This document shows positions 29,090 through 39,973 of a stretch of DNA of 44,828 nucleotides, one piece after another; positions within the stretch are counted from its first letter, which is position 1; the number at the start of each line of letters is the position of its first letter. The DNA lies in NCBI GenBank assembly GCA_029262855.1, contig JAJCYP010000048.1, positions 1-44,828 on the forward strand, read 5' to 3'. The position numbers and the translations under genes are program-made. Below the pieces are notes generated by a model, which searched no databases, was not told the origin of the DNA, and saw only the letters and a program-made list of their open reading frames with translations. This stretch comes from Bacteroidota bacterium (GTDB taxonomy: Bacteria; Bacteroidota; Rhodothermia; Rhodothermales; UBA10348).

Positions 29090-30589
29090 TCAGCCGCGCT
29101 TTCTGTCCGCATAGTCGCGGAGGTACTCCACCAGCAGGCGGACACCGTAGCCCGTTCCGCCGACAGGCTTGTACGGCTTGGCTTCTTTCAGGTAAGACGG
29201 GCCTGCGATATCGATGTGTATCCAGGGGTACGAGACGAAGTGTTCCAGGAACTTGCCGGCGGTGATGGACCCGGCAGCACGCCCACCGACATTCTTGATG
29301 TCGGCCACATTGCTCTTGATCTGCGCGCCGTACTCCTCGAACATCGGGAGCTGGTGCACCCGCTCGCCGCTGCGTTCTCCGGCAGACATGAGGGGCGCCA
29401 GAAGCTCGTCGGCGTCCGGGCCTTCGGACGTCATGACCGCCGCGGCATGCTGCCCCAGCGCAATCACAGCCGCGCCCGTCAACGTCGCGAGATCGATGCA
29501 GACCTCCGGGTTGTATGTCTTCGCATAGGAAAGCGCATCGGCCAGGATCATGCGACCCTCGGCGTCGGTGTTCAGCACCTCGACGGTCTTGCCCGAGTGC
29601 ATCTTGATCACATCGCCGGGGACGTAGGCATTCTCGCCGGGACGGTTGTCGGTGGCCGGAATCAGCCCAATGACATACAGCGGAAGTTCAAGCCGGGCCA
29701 CGGCCTCAACCGCGCCGATGACGGCCGCGGCACCTGCCATGTCCGACTTCATGCAATCCATGGAGTCTTTCGTGGGCTTGAGCGAGAGGCCGCCGGTGTC
29801 GAAGACCACGCCCTTGCCGACCAGTACCACCGGGCGTTCGTTGCGCCTGTTGTCAGGCATCCACTCCAGCACCGTGAAGGTCGGCGGATCCTGGGAGCCC
29901 AGATTGACGGCCAGAAGGCCTCCCATCTGCTCCTCTTCGATGAGCGCCTTGTCCCAGACCGAGGCCAGGTACCCGTATTTCTTGGCTGACTTCTCCATGG
30001 CCTTGGCCAGGAGAGTGGGCGTCTTGTCGTTCGGCGACGTGTTGACGAGATCACGCGCCGTGCATACGGCCTCTGAGATCACGCGTCCGCGCTCGGCTCC
30101 GCGGCGGACGGCCTTGTCGTTCTCGCTCGTCTGGAGCACGAGACGCGCGACCGGGGCCGGGGCGTCCGATTCGGTCATATACCTGTCGAACCGGTAGGCA
30201 CCGAGGAGGAAACCTTCCACCACAGACTGCGCGGCGTACTCCACTTCGAGTGCCTCCCAGTTGCCAAGTGCGACGCCAACGGTCTCGACTTTGGCTTTTG
30301 CCGCCAGGCGGGCGCCCTCGGCAGCAGCCTTGCGAAGCGCCTCGCCGGAGAGTTTGTCACCCGCGCCCAGCCCAAGCAGCGCAACGCGGCGCGCCGAACC
30401 TGTCTCGGGATAGAGCAGCACGGAAGAGTCGGCCTCACCGCTGAAGTCAGGGGCAGCACGGCGAACAGAGCCGCCGAAGCCGTCGGCCAGGTCTGCCAGC
30501 GTTCCATCGGCCTGCTCTTCCAGCATGGGAATGAGCAGAAGGTCGACGTCCAGTTCGGAAATGGAAATGGTTGTTACGGATACTTTCAT
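29090..30589 (-). CDS. pepA: Leucyl aminopeptidase (M17)
   Basis: A 499-residue cytosolic zinc aminopeptidase. N-terminal domain to about residue 160, then the catalytic domain with VLVGKGVVFDTGGLSLKP (catalytic lysine and metal aspartate), MDCMKSDMAGAAAVIGA, and the family signature NTDAEGRMILADAL. IHIDIAGPSYLK and GTGYGVRLLVEYL close the protein. Removes N-terminal residues from peptides. It lies 17 bases downstream of the DHH phosphoesterase gene and 21 bases upstream of pdxA, so the four genes 31716-27354 may form one transcript. Confidence 0.95.
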   Translation of the reverse strand: MKVSVTTISISELDVDLLLIPMLEEQADGTLADLADGFGGSVRRAAPDFSGEADSSVLLYPETGSARRVALLGLGAGDKLSGEALRKAAAEGARLAAKAKVETVGVALGNWEALEVEYAAQSVVEGFLLGAYRFDRYMTESDAPAPVARLVLQTSENDKAVRRGAERGRVISEAVCTARDLVNTSPNDKTPTLLAKAMEKSAKKYGYLASVWDKALIEEEQMGGLLAVNLGSQDPPTFTVLEWMPDNRRNERPVVLVGKGVVFDTGGLSLKPTKDSMDCMKSDMAGAAAVIGAVEAVARLELPLYVIGLIPATDNRPGENAYVPGDVIKMHSGKTVEVLNTDAEGRMILADALSYAKTYNPEVCIDLATLTGAAVIALGQHAAAVMTSEGPDADELLAPLMSAGERSGERVHQLPMFEEYGAQIKSNVADIKNVGGRAAGSITAGKFLEHFVSYPWIHIDIAGPSYLKEAKPYKPVGGTGYGVRLLVEYLRDYADRKRG

Positions 30590-30606
30590 CTTCGTTGGTT
30601 CGGCCC

Positions 30607-31716
30607 TCAGCCGCGCTTGCGCGGTACGGCCTGAAGCATGGTTAGATACTCTTGGTCTTCTTCGGAGAGGGTATCCTCTCCAGGGGTCTCAGCCTGTAGA
30701 TCCAGATAGCGCGTCGCCTGCTCGACCACCAGTTTGATGGTCTTGTCGAGAGGCTTCCTGACAAAGGCGCCGGAGGCATTGGGATGTCCTCCGCCTCCAA
30801 GGCTCTGTGCCCATTTGTGGACGTGATCCGTCCCCTGGGAGCGGAAGCTGACCTTGGTGCCGCGCTCCGTCTCAGTAAACAGCAGCGTGGCGCGGACTCC
30901 ATCGATCGAGAGCCCCCAGTTTATGTAGCCCTCGGTGTCCTCGATGGAGGCGCCCGTTTCCTGAAGCATGGCCCGGGAGATGACCATGTACGATATGGTA
31001 TCGTCGTGGGCCATCTGGAGGGAATTCAGCATCCGGCTGAGAAGCCGAAGCGAAGAGGGCGACTTGCGGTCGAAGATCTGACTGTGCACGTCCGAGGTGT
31101 TCAGTCCTCCGCGTTCAATCATGTCTGCGACCAGCCGGTGCAGGTCAGGGGAGACATTGGAAAACCGGAAAGAACCGGTGTCGGTCACGATCGCCGTGTA
31201 GAGCGCGGACGCTATGGCGTGGTTCACCAGCGACGGGTCGTCGGCGTCAATGAGTTCGTAGACCAACTGTCCGGTTGACGATGCGCTCTCCCGGGCGTAT
31301 TCCAGATCGAACCACCGCTCAGGATTGGTGTGGTGGTCAATTAACAGCTTCGTGGCTGGGGAGTCCATCACGCCCTTGCCGACGGGTCCAAGCCGGTTGG
31401 CCGCGTTCGCGTCCATAATGGCGATGACGTCCGCTTCCGCTATGGCCCGAATCTGGTCCAGGCTTCCGTCGAACACCTGGATCTCTTCGGCTCCAGGCAG
31501 CCACTCCAGATTGAACGGTGTGGAGTCACAGTTGATGATGGTCGCCTGCTTCCCTTTGCGCCGGAGGTAGTGCGCAAAGCCCAGCACCGACCCAATGGCA
31601 TCACCATCGGGACGCGCGTGCGTCGTCAGTACGAAACTTTGGGCACTCTCAATGAGTGCGCAGACTTCCTGAAGCATGGACCGGAACCGGTCTGGAGGTG
31701 TGATCGGAAAGAGCAC
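30607..31716 (-). CDS. nrnA: DHH family phosphoesterase, NrnA-type oligoribonuclease/pAp phosphatase
   Basis: A 369-residue enzyme predicted to degrade nanoRNA and dephosphorylate 3'-phosphoadenosine 5'-phosphate. DHH motif I HARPDGDAIGSVLGF, motif II IAIMDANAANRLG, motif III LLIDHHTNPERWF, motif IV AIVTDTGSFRFSN, and the C-terminal DHHA1 motif SLGGGGHPNASGAFV. All metal ligands are in place. The start at ATG 31716 is uncertain: the in-frame ATG 13 codons later (MLQEV) fits the family's N-terminus about as well. Confidence 0.9.
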   Translation of the reverse strand: MLFPITPPDRFRSMLQEVCALIESAQSFVLTTHARPDGDAIGSVLGFAHYLRRKGKQATIINCDSTPFNLEWLPGAEEIQVFDGSLDQIRAIAEADVIAIMDANAANRLGPVGKGVMDSPATKLLIDHHTNPERWFDLEYARESASSTGQLVYELIDADDPSLVNHAIASALYTAIVTDTGSFRFSNVSPDLHRLVADMIERGGLNTSDVHSQIFDRKSPSSLRLLSRMLNSLQMAHDDTISYMVISRAMLQETGASIEDTEGYINWGLSIDGVRATLLFTETERGTKVSFRSQGTDHVHKWAQSLGGGGHPNASGAFVRKPLDKTIKLVVEQATRYLDLQAETPGEDTLSEEDQEYLTMLQAVPRKRG

Positions 31717-31816
31717 AAAATCAGCCTCCTTTTAACGGCTTCACGTCAGCAATTGTTCGGGGCTGGCGGGGCACGCCTGTGAAGATCCCGCACGAGATGC
31801 GTGCATCCTGAGCGGA

Positions 31817-32635
31817 CTATTTGGAGCCCGCAGACATCACCAGACTGGTCAGAATACCGGATCCCTGGAGATTCATCCCCCCGTCCACCACCAGCCGGGT
31901 CCCGGTGATGTAGGTGGCCAGCGGAGAGGCCAGGAAGACGGCGGCCTGACCGATGTCGTCGGGCGTGCCGTAGCGTCCCATGGGGATGCTGCGCCGGAAT
32001 CGCTTGTGGAACTCCTCGTCGCCGGGTGCCAGGCGGGCCATCCCTTCGGTCCCCTCAATGGGGCCGGGAGCCACGCTGTTTGATCGGATCCCGAATCGGC
32101 CCCACTCAAGGGCCAGATTCTGCATCAGGTTGTCAACGCCTGCCTTGGCTGCACCCGCGTGCGCCTGGGCGAAGTAGGGCACGAAGGCCTGCCCGGCAGA
32201 GATGAACGTGATGCTTCCTCCTCCGTCGCTGAGCTGCTCGAATGCGGCGCGCGCCGCGTTGAACGAGCCCAGCAAGTCGATGTCAACCACCGACTTGAAC
32301 CCGCTGGGGGAGAGGTTCTCGGCGGTGGCCAGAAAATTGCCGGCCGCTCCGCAGACCAGGTGGCTGACGCGCCCCAGTTTTTCCCCGGCGCCGGCAATGG
32401 CGCCCCACAGGGCATCGTAGTCACGAACGTCAGCAGCACCGCACCACACGCTGGCTCCGAGCGCTTCCAGCTTCTGCGTGGCGGCCTCGAGTTTCTCAAG
32501 GGTCCGTCCGCAGATGGCCACATTGGCGCCGTGACGCGCAAAGGCCTCTGCCACGCCGAAATTGATCCCGCTACCGCCTCCGGTAATGAACACCGTTTGC
32601 CCGGCGAACAGGTCTTTGGGGAGCAGATCTTCCAT
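31817..32635 (-). CDS. SDR oxidoreductase, 2,4-dienoyl-CoA reductase-like
   Basis: A 272-residue short-chain dehydrogenase. Cofactor loop FITGGGSGINFGVAEAFARH (NADP-type), then CGAAGNFLATAENLSP, and SNSVAPGPIEGTEGMARL, IPMGRYGTPDDIGQAAVFLA and ATYITGTRLVVDGGM. The usual YxxxK tyrosine is replaced: the segment is AQAHAGAAKAGVD. That is the pattern of peroxisomal-type dienoyl-CoA reductases, which keep the lysine but not the tyrosine. Probably acts in unsaturated fatty acid oxidation. ATG 32635 is preferred; it lies 13 bases after the SCP2 gene. Confidence 0.85.
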   Translation of the reverse strand: MEDLLPKDLFAGQTVFITGGGSGINFGVAEAFARHGANVAICGRTLEKLEAATQKLEALGASVWCGAADVRDYDALWGAIAGAGEKLGRVSHLVCGAAGNFLATAENLSPSGFKSVVDIDLLGSFNAARAAFEQLSDGGGSITFISAGQAFVPYFAQAHAGAAKAGVDNLMQNLALEWGRFGIRSNSVAPGPIEGTEGMARLAPGDEEFHKRFRRSIPMGRYGTPDDIGQAAVFLASPLATYITGTRLVVDGGMNLQGSGILTSLVMSAGSK

Positions 32636-32648
32636 GTCTGGGCCTTGG

Positions 32649-32975
32649 CTACGCGCGAAAGAGGCTCTGGAACTTGGTGGCCAGGGCAATGGACCCTTTC
32701 ACCTTCAGCTTCCCGCTCATCATCAGCATCATGGGGTTGGCATTCCCCAGACTCATTTTGATCCAGTCCTTGGCATCGGCAGTGACCTCGACCGTCGGGC
32801 TGTCCATCACCCCCTCCTCCGACTTGTAGGTGCCCTCGTGAAAGGTCAGGATGTAGTCGCCGCCACCATCTCCGGTCAGCCGCAATTGGACCGTGCCGTT
32901 GACCCCGGCGGCGCGTTCGGGTGCGAAGTTCCGGCTGTAGGCAGCCAGCAGGTCAGGAATGCTCTCGATGGGCAT
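32649..32975 (-). CDS. SCP2 sterol-binding domain protein
   Basis: A 108-residue single-domain lipid-binding protein. TVQLRLTGDGGGDYILTFHE, DSPTVEVTADAKDWIKMSLG, PMMLMMSGKLKVKGSIALAT and KFQSLFRA are the strands and helices of the SCP2 fold. In eukaryotes this fold accompanies peroxisomal beta-oxidation enzymes; its place next to a dienoyl-CoA reductase-like gene here suggests it presents acyl-CoA or other lipids to that enzyme. Confidence 0.88.
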   Translation of the reverse strand: MPIESIPDLLAAYSRNFAPERAAGVNGTVQLRLTGDGGGDYILTFHEGTYKSEEGVMDSPTVEVTADAKDWIKMSLGNANPMMLMMSGKLKVKGSIALATKFQSLFRA

Positions 32976-33008
32976 GATGTCTGGACTTTGGATGCCCCTA
33001 TCTGGACA

Positions 33009-33662
33009 TCAGGGATACAATCTGTGCGTCTTCCAACCGTCGTCATCCGGTTCGAATATCAATCGCTCGTGTAATCTACTGGATCGACCCTGCCAGAACT
33101 CCATACGGGACGGGCGGATTCGAAATCCACCCCAAAAATCCGGTAGAGGGATCTCCTGATCCTTGAATTTCTCCGTGAAGTGAGCCACGCGCTCCTCCAA
33201 CGAGGTCCGCGACTCCAGCTCCCGGCTCTGCCGGGACGCCCAGGCACCAATCTGGCTCCCGCGCGGCCGGCTCTGGTAGTATGCGGCCGATTGCTCTCGG
33301 GAAACCCGCTCGACGGTGCCCTCGATGCGTACCTGACGCTCCAGGACCGCCCAGTGAAAGGCCACCGAGGCCTTCGGATTCGCCGCCAACTCCTCGCCTT
33401 TTCGGGACTCATAGTTGGTGTAGAAGACGAAACCCCCGGCGTCCACCTCCTTGAGCAGAACAATCCGCGTGGAGGGTCTGCCGTCCGGTGTGGACGTGGC
33501 CAGCGCCATCGCCTCCGGATGAATCAGGCCCGACTCCTCGGCATCCTGATACCACGCCGCGAAGAGCGTATACGGGTCGCCGGATTCAGCGGCCGGATCG
33601 ATACCGCGGATGACGCCCTGTCCCAACGTCGTGATGGTCTTGGCAATGGTCTTGAGTTTCAT
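33009..33662 (-). CDS. pdxH: Pyridoxamine/pyridoxine 5'-phosphate oxidase
   Basis: A 217-residue FMN enzyme forming pyridoxal 5'-phosphate from the pyridoxine or pyridoxamine forms. [89 protein letters not shown], and the C-terminal [24 protein letters not shown] give every conserved FMN- and substrate-binding element. Its start overlaps the LolD-like stop by 4 bases. Confidence 0.96.
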   Translation of the reverse strand: MKLKTIAKTITTLGQGVIRGIDPAAESGDPYTLFAAWYQDAEESGLIHPEAMALATSTPDGRPSTRIVLLKEVDAGGFVFYTNYESRKGEELAANPKASVAFHWAVLERQVRIEGTVERVSREQSAAYYQSRPRGSQIGAWASRQSRELESRTSLEERVAHFTEKFKDQEIPLPDFWGGFRIRPSRMEFWQGRSSRLHERLIFEPDDDGWKTHRLYP

Positions 33663-34348
33663 GTCGCCAGCCGATGCGGAACCAGAACACCGCCTTCCAG
33701 CGCGAGCACGCGGTCTGCGCGGGAAGCCAGATCCGGATTGTGGGTCACGATGACGAACGTCTGCCCCATCTCCCGACTCAGGTTCGCCAACTCCTCGTGC
33801 AGCCGGGCGCTGGTCTTCGCGTCCAGGTTGCCCGTGGGCTCGTCGGCCAGAACCATCTTGGGACTGTTCATCAGGGCACGGGCCACCGCCACCCGCTGCT
33901 GCTCACCTCCCGACAATTCGGACGGGACGTGCTGGGCCCTGTCCGCGAGGCCCATGAGTGCCAGGAGTTCACCGGCCCGCTTCAGCGCCTGCGACATGGG
34001 TGTCCGGCCAATCAGGGCGGGCATGGCCACGTTCTCCGCCGCGGTGAACTCCGGCAGCAGATGGTGGAACTGGAAGACGAACCCGATCGAGTCATTTCGA
34101 AACTTGGCCAGGTCCGCGTCAGACCGGCCAAACACCTCCCGACCCTCGAACAGGACCTTGCCCTGGTCGGGACGATCCAGGGCGCCGATGAGATGCAGAA
34201 GCGTCGACTTCCCGGTCCCGCTTTCGCCAACTATGGCCAGGATCTCCCCCTGTTCAATCTCCAGATCGACGCCGCCCAGTACGGTCAGCTTGCCTCCCCC
34301 GGCAGTGGGATAGGACTTGTGCAGGTTCTGTACCGAAACGAGTGACAC
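33659..34348 (-). CDS. LolD-like ABC transporter ATPase
   Basis: A 229-residue ATPase of the LolD/MacB group, expected to energise lipoprotein release from the inner membrane or a similar mechanotransmission machine. Walker [14 protein letters not shown]-loop [20 protein letters not shown] (LolD-typical), signature [15 protein letters not shown], Walker [14 protein letters not shown]-loop [12 protein letters not shown] 34348 directly follows the TAG of the response regulator gene. No LolC/E permease lies next to it; a MacB/FtsX-type permease occurs at 43422 but is 9 kb away. Confidence 0.85.
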   Translation of the reverse strand: MSLVSVQNLHKSYPTAGGGKLTVLGGVDLEIEQGEILAIVGESGTGKSTLLHLIGALDRPDQGKVLFEGREVFGRSDADLAKFRNDSIGFVFQFHHLLPEFTAAENVAMPALIGRTPMSQALKRAGELLALMGLADRAQHVPSELSGGEQQRVAVARALMNSPKMVLADEPTGNLDAKTSARLHEELANLSREMGQTFVIVTHNPDLASRADRVLALEGGVLVPHRLAT

Positions 34349-35737
34349 CTAGTCGTCGCTGCGCTGAATGTCGTACTTGTTCATCTTGTTATAGAGATGA
34401 GACCGCTGGATGCCGATGGCCTCGGCGGTCTTGCTGATGTTCCACTCGAACTGGGACAGCTTGCTCTCGATGAACAGCTTTTCGGCCTGATCGCGGAAGT
34501 CGCTGAACTGGTCATAGCGATCGAGCAGGCCGGCGATCGGGTTGTTGCCCGCGGCTCCAGGACGCACGTACCGCTCCACATCCGAGGAGCCTATTTCATC
34601 TCCATCGGCAAGAATGGTCAGGCGCTCCACCACGTTGTAGAGTTCGCGCACGTTACCGCGCCAATCAAAGCGCGACAGGGTCTCCAAAGCGGCCGATGTG
34701 AAGGGCCGGGGCTCCAGGCCATTGCGCCGGGCGATGCGCTCGGCAATGTGCTCCGTAATGATCGGCACGTCACTCCGTCGCTCCCTCAGCGGCGGGACGT
34801 GGATCAGGATGACGCTGAGCCGGTGGTACAGGTCCTCCCGGAAATGGTGCGAGTCAATCTGCGTCAGGAGGTCCTTGTTCGTGGCCGCAACCACCCGGAC
34901 ATCAACGGGAAGACTCCGGTCGCCTCCTACGCGGGAAATCCGGCTTTCCTGCAGCGCGCGAAGCACCTTGGCCTGCGCCGAGAGGCTCATGTCGCCGATC
35001 TCATCGAGAAAGAGCGTCCCGCCGTGGGCCTGCTCGAATTTCCCGATCCGCTGCTTGGTGGCTCCTGTGAAGGCTCCCTTTTCGTGGCCAAAGAGCTCGC
35101 TCTCGATCAGCTCACTCGGAATCGCCGCGCAGTTGACCTCCACCAGGGGCCCATCCTTGCGGGAGGACAGGCGGTGGATCCAGTTCGCGACCAGTTCCTT
35201 GCCGGTTCCGGCCTCCCCGGTAATCAGGACCCGCGCTTCCGTGGGTGCGACACGCTCGAGCGTCTCCTTGATGCGACCAATGGCCGCAGAGTCCCCCAGG
35301 ATGGGTGTGATCCCCGTCTCGTGCCGCTCGACAATCGCCTGCCGCATGCGGCGATTCTCGTTCTCCAGCTGCCCACGATCGAGTCCGTTCCGGATGGTGA
35401 GCAGCAGTCGATTCAGATCCGGCGGCTTCTCAATAAAGTCGTAGGCACCCAGCTTGGTCGCCTCGACCGCTGTTTCGACGGTCCCGTGCCCCGAAATCAT
35501 GATGACGGGGACCTCTGGCTGGTCATTGGAGAGGCTTGAGAGGACCTCCAGACCATCCATCTTGGGCATCTTTACATCCAGAAGGATGAGGTCGTACCGG
35601 GACGCCTTTGCCTTTTCCAGGGCCTCCTTGCCGTCGACGGCCTCGTCTACCGCGAAATCCTCGTACTCGAGAATCTCCCGAAGCGTGCGACGAATCGCGG
35701 CCTCGTCATCGACGACCAGGATGGATGGTACGGCCAT
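34349..35737 (-). CDS. Sigma-54-dependent response regulator (NtrC family)
   Basis: A 462-residue transcription activator. Receiver domain 1-120 (ILVVDDEAAIRRTLREIL, phospho-aspartate in LILLDVKMPKMDG, then VPVIMISGHGTVETAVEA, DFIEKP). AAA+ domain about 143-380 with GEAGTGKELVANWIH, GAFTGA (sigma-54 contact loop) in HEKGAFTGATKQ, LFLDEIGDMS and RGNVRELYNVVERL. A Fis-type HTH at the C-terminus (NISKTAEAIGIQRSHLYNKM, NKYDI). It activates sigma-54 promoters after phosphorylation; no partner kinase is adjacent, so the cognate histidine kinase must lie elsewhere. Confidence 0.93.
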   Translation of the reverse strand: MAVPSILVVDDEAAIRRTLREILEYEDFAVDEAVDGKEALEKAKASRYDLILLDVKMPKMDGLEVLSSLSNDQPEVPVIMISGHGTVETAVEATKLGAYDFIEKPPDLNRLLLTIRNGLDRGQLENENRRMRQAIVERHETGITPILGDSAAIGRIKETLERVAPTEARVLITGEAGTGKELVANWIHRLSSRKDGPLVEVNCAAIPSELIESELFGHEKGAFTGATKQRIGKFEQAHGGTLFLDEIGDMSLSAQAKVLRALQESRISRVGGDRSLPVDVRVVAATNKDLLTQIDSHHFREDLYHRLSVILIHVPPLRERRSDVPIITEHIAERIARRNGLEPRPFTSAALETLSRFDWRGNVRELYNVVERLTILADGDEIGSSDVERYVRPGAAGNNPIAGLLDRYDQFSDFRDQAEKLFIESKLSQFEWNISKTAEAIGIQRSHLYNKMNKYDIQRSDD

Positions 35738-35744
35738 GGGCCGC

Positions 35745-36437
35745 CTACTGGCTCACGCGGGCCAGATAGAACTCGATGTCCCTGGCCTCCTGAGAATTGG
35801 GATACTCGTCGCGGACCCGCTCGTAGACACGGCGGGCAGACGCCGTCTCACCGGCGGCCTCGAAGGCACGGCCTGCAGCCATAAAGTAGCCGGGCGACGT
35901 AGCGTCACTCGAATACATGGTCGCAGCCCGGGAATACAGAGCCGCCGCATCCTCGTTCTCGCCCTGGCTTTCCAGGATCGCGGCTTCGCCGGCCGTCGCG
36001 GACGCCCCGATGATATTGCCGTCACGATTGTAGGAACGGAAGAGCGGGAGCGCCTCCTCGTAGTTCCCCATGCGGAAGTAGGCGTCAGCCGCATAGAACC
36101 GGGCCAGGTTGCCGGCATCGGTGCCGCCATACTCATCCACGATGTCGAGCAGGCCGAGGCTGTTTCCGGTCCCGTCGAGGGCGGTCTGCCAGGAGCCCGC
36201 CTCGTAGGCTGCAACGGCACCCGTCATGGCATCCAACGCTTCCTGCTGCCTGGCAGACTGCATGAACGACCAGGCAATTGATGCCAGAATGATGACGACG
36301 ACGGCTGCAATGGCCCCGTAGAAGTAGGTGCGGTAGCGATCCGTCAGGTCGAGAATCCGGGCGTAAAAGGTGACGACCTTGTCCTCACGGAGCTCGTGGC
36401 GGCGGGAAATCTTGCGGGTCGGGTTCAGGGTCGACAT
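35745..36437 (-). CDS. TPR repeat membrane-anchored protein
   Basis: A 230-residue protein. A basic cytosolic N-terminus with RKISRRHELREDK is followed by one membrane helix at about 39-58 (YFYGAIAAVVVIILASIAWS). Then come tetratricopeptide-like helical pairs: ALDAMTGAVAAYEAGSWQTA, ARFYAADAYFRMGNYEEALP, AAILESQGENEDAAALYSRA, AGRAFEAAGETASARRVYER. This is a YfgM-like layout (short N-tail, helix, periplasmic TPR). Probably a scaffold for envelope proteins. First gene of the leftward operon; 7 bases before the response regulator gene. Confidence 0.8.
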   Translation of the reverse strand: MSTLNPTRKISRRHELREDKVVTFYARILDLTDRYRTYFYGAIAAVVVIILASIAWSFMQSARQQEALDAMTGAVAAYEAGSWQTALDGTGNSLGLLDIVDEYGGTDAGNLARFYAADAYFRMGNYEEALPLFRSYNRDGNIIGASATAGEAAILESQGENEDAAALYSRAATMYSSDATSPGYFMAAGRAFEAAGETASARRVYERVRDEYPNSQEARDIEFYLARVSQ

Positions 36438-36506
36438 GGGGAACGGTTCAGGTTACCGGGGTTCGGTGCGCGATTCTTCGCAAAGACCATCAAACTAGGA
36501 CGGTGA

Positions 36507-37780
<1,274 letters not shown>

Positions 37781-37781
<1 letters not shown>

Positions 37782-38962
37782 TGGAAAAACTCCGCCTGAA
37801 GGATCTGGAGGTCGCCGGCAAGAAGGTGCTTGTCCGCGTTGATTTCAACGTGCCGCTGGACGGACACCGGGTGACGGACGACACACGCATCCGCGCGGCC
37901 CTCCCCACGATCAACGCCATCCTGGACCGCGGCGGATCTGCCATTCTCTGCGCCCACCTGGGCCGCCCCAAGGGGCAGCCCAACCCGAAGTACACCCTCG
38001 CCCCGGTCGCCCGCCATCTGGCGGGCGTCCTGGGCCGAGCGGTGCAGTTCGTGCCAAGCCTCACCGGCCCCGATGCTGTGGCCTTCGCAGAGGACCTCGC
38101 CCCTGGCGAGGTCCTTCTGCTGGAGAACACGCGCTACGACGCTCGGGAGGAGGCAAACGACGAAAGCCTGGCCCGCGAACTCGCGGGGCTGGCTGATCTG
38201 TACGTGAACGACGCGTTTGGCGCCGCGCATCGCGCCCACGCCAGCACCCACGGCGTAGCCATCCTGATGAAGCAGTCCGCCATGGGCCTGCTCATGGAGA
38301 AGGAGGTCGACTACCTCGGCAAGCTCCTCGGCACCCCGGACTCGCCCTTCGTGGCGGTGATCGGCGGCGCCAAGGTTTCGGACAAGATCGGGGTCATCGA
38401 GCAGCTCTTGACCAGGGTCGATTCGCTGATGATTGGTGGCGCGATGAGCTACACTTTCCTGAAGGCTCAGGGACACAGCGTCGGCACCTCGCTCGTCGAG
38501 GATGACAAACTGGATCTGGCGCTGGATGTCCTCAAGCGCGCCGGTGATCGGCTCATGCTACCGACCGACCACGTGATTGCCGACCGTTTCGCCGAGGATG
38601 CCCAGACCCGGATCTGCCAGACCGACATCCCCGAGGGATGGATGGGCCTGGACATTGGACCGGACACCATCGCCCGGTATACCGCCCACGTGGGACGCGC
38701 CAGGACCGTGGTCTGGAACGGCCCCATGGGCGTCTTCGAAATGAAGGCCTTCGCGGCCGGGACCAACGCGGTCGCCGATGCGCTTGCCGATGCCACCGAT
38801 GCAGGCTGCCTCTCCGTGGTAGGCGGCGGTGATTCTGTCGCCGCGGTCACGCAGGCGGGGTACGAGGACCGCATTTCGCACGTGTCCACCGGCGGCGGCG
38901 CGATGCTCGAGTTTCTCGAGGGAAAGGAGCTGCCCGGCGTCCAGGCGCTGACCGACGCCTGA
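37781..38962 (+). CDS. pgk: Phosphoglycerate kinase
   Basis: A 393-residue enzyme transferring phosphate from 1,3-bisphosphoglycerate to ADP. KVLVRVDFNVPLDG, ILCAHLGRPKGQPNPKYTLA, ENTRYDAREEANDESLARELA, FGAAHRAHASTHGV, VIGGAKVSDKIGVIEQLL, WNGPMGVFEM, and the nucleotide-binding VVGGGDSVAAV plus STGGGAMLEFLEGKELPG are all present. It overlaps gapA by one base, so the two glycolytic steps are translationally coupled. Confidence 0.97.
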
Positions 38963-39034
38963 GCACGGACTCCCCGGTGACGCAACCCCGCGATCAGGGT
39001 GCCGTACCGCCCGGTCATCCCTCCCCCACAACCG

Positions 39035-39973
39035 ATGCATGACCCGGTCGTCCAGGCCACCAGCCTGGGCAAACAGTACAGCGGCGGCTTTCGTGCCAAA
39101 CCCATCCAGGCGCTGTCTGATTTTTCGCTGACCGTACATCGGGGTGAAGTATTTGGACTGCTCGGGCCCAACGGCGCTGGAAAAACCACCTTCATCAAGG
39201 CGCTGCTGGGCGTTATCCGCCCGACCAGCGGATCGGCCACTCTGCTGGGTCAGCCTATCGGTACGCCCGCGTCGCGATTCCGCGTCGGGTACCTGCCCGA
39301 ACAGCATCGATTCCCGGGGTATTTGACCGCGGTCCAGGCGCTGGACCTCTATGCCCGGCTCTCGGGACACGACGCGCCCTCGCGAAAGTCCGAATCGGTC
39401 CGGCTTCTGGGCCGCGTGGGTCTGGCCGAGTGGGCCGACACGAAGGTCAAGAAATTCTCCAAGGGCATGATGCAGCGCCTTGGCCTGGCCCAGGCACTCA
39501 TGGGCGACCCCGAACTGGTGATTCTGGACGAGCCCACCGACGGCGTGGACCCCATCGGACGTCGCGAAATCCGGGATCTCGTGACCTGGCTGAGCCAGAG
39601 TGGTACCACGGTATTCCTGAATTCCCACCTGCTCTCCGAGGTGGAGATGGTCTGCACCCGCGCCGCGATCCTGAACGACGGCAAGCTGGTCGGCCAGGGT
39701 TCGATTGCCGAGCTGACGACCGCTCCGGCCGCCTACGAAGCCCAGGGCACGCCGGTTGATGCCGGTCTGCCGGGTCTGCCGGATGGCGTCACCCATGACG
39801 GCGAGCTGCCCTGGGCCACCTACCGGATTCACGCGGACTCTCCCGAAGAACTGACGGCGATGCTGGGGCAGTTGATCAAGGCCGGCGTGACGCTTCGCCA
39901 GGTCACCTCCGGCAAGCGGACCCTTGAGCAGGCCTTTGTCGAAATCGTTGCCGATGCGGAGGCCGCCAATTGA
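39035..39973 (+). CDS. ABC transporter ATPase
   Basis: A 312-residue ATPase of the export/ABC-2 type. Walker A GPNGAGKTTFIKA, signature FSKGMMQRLGLAQAL, Walker B LVILDEPTDGVDPIGR, H-loop NSHLLSEVEM. A C-terminal extension of about 90 residues (AAYEAQGTPVDAGLPG, TYRIHADSPEELTAMLGQ) is typical of ATPases paired with membrane-embedded permeases. ATG 39035 (MHDPVVQATSL) is preferred to the GTG at 38999, which adds 12 proline-rich residues with no family match. The next gene starts at an overlapping TTGA. Confidence 0.88.
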   Translation: MHDPVVQATSLGKQYSGGFRAKPIQALSDFSLTVHRGEVFGLLGPNGAGKTTFIKALLGVIRPTSGSATLLGQPIGTPASRFRVGYLPEQHRFPGYLTAVQALDLYARLSGHDAPSRKSESVRLLGRVGLAEWADTKVKKFSKGMMQRLGLAQALMGDPELVILDEPTDGVDPIGRREIRDLVTWLSQSGTTVFLNSHLLSEVEMVCTRAAILNDGKLVGQGSIAELTTAPAAYEAQGTPVDAGLPGLPDGVTHDGELPWATYRIHADSPEELTAMLGQLIKAGVTLRQVTSGKRTLEQAFVEIVADAEAAN

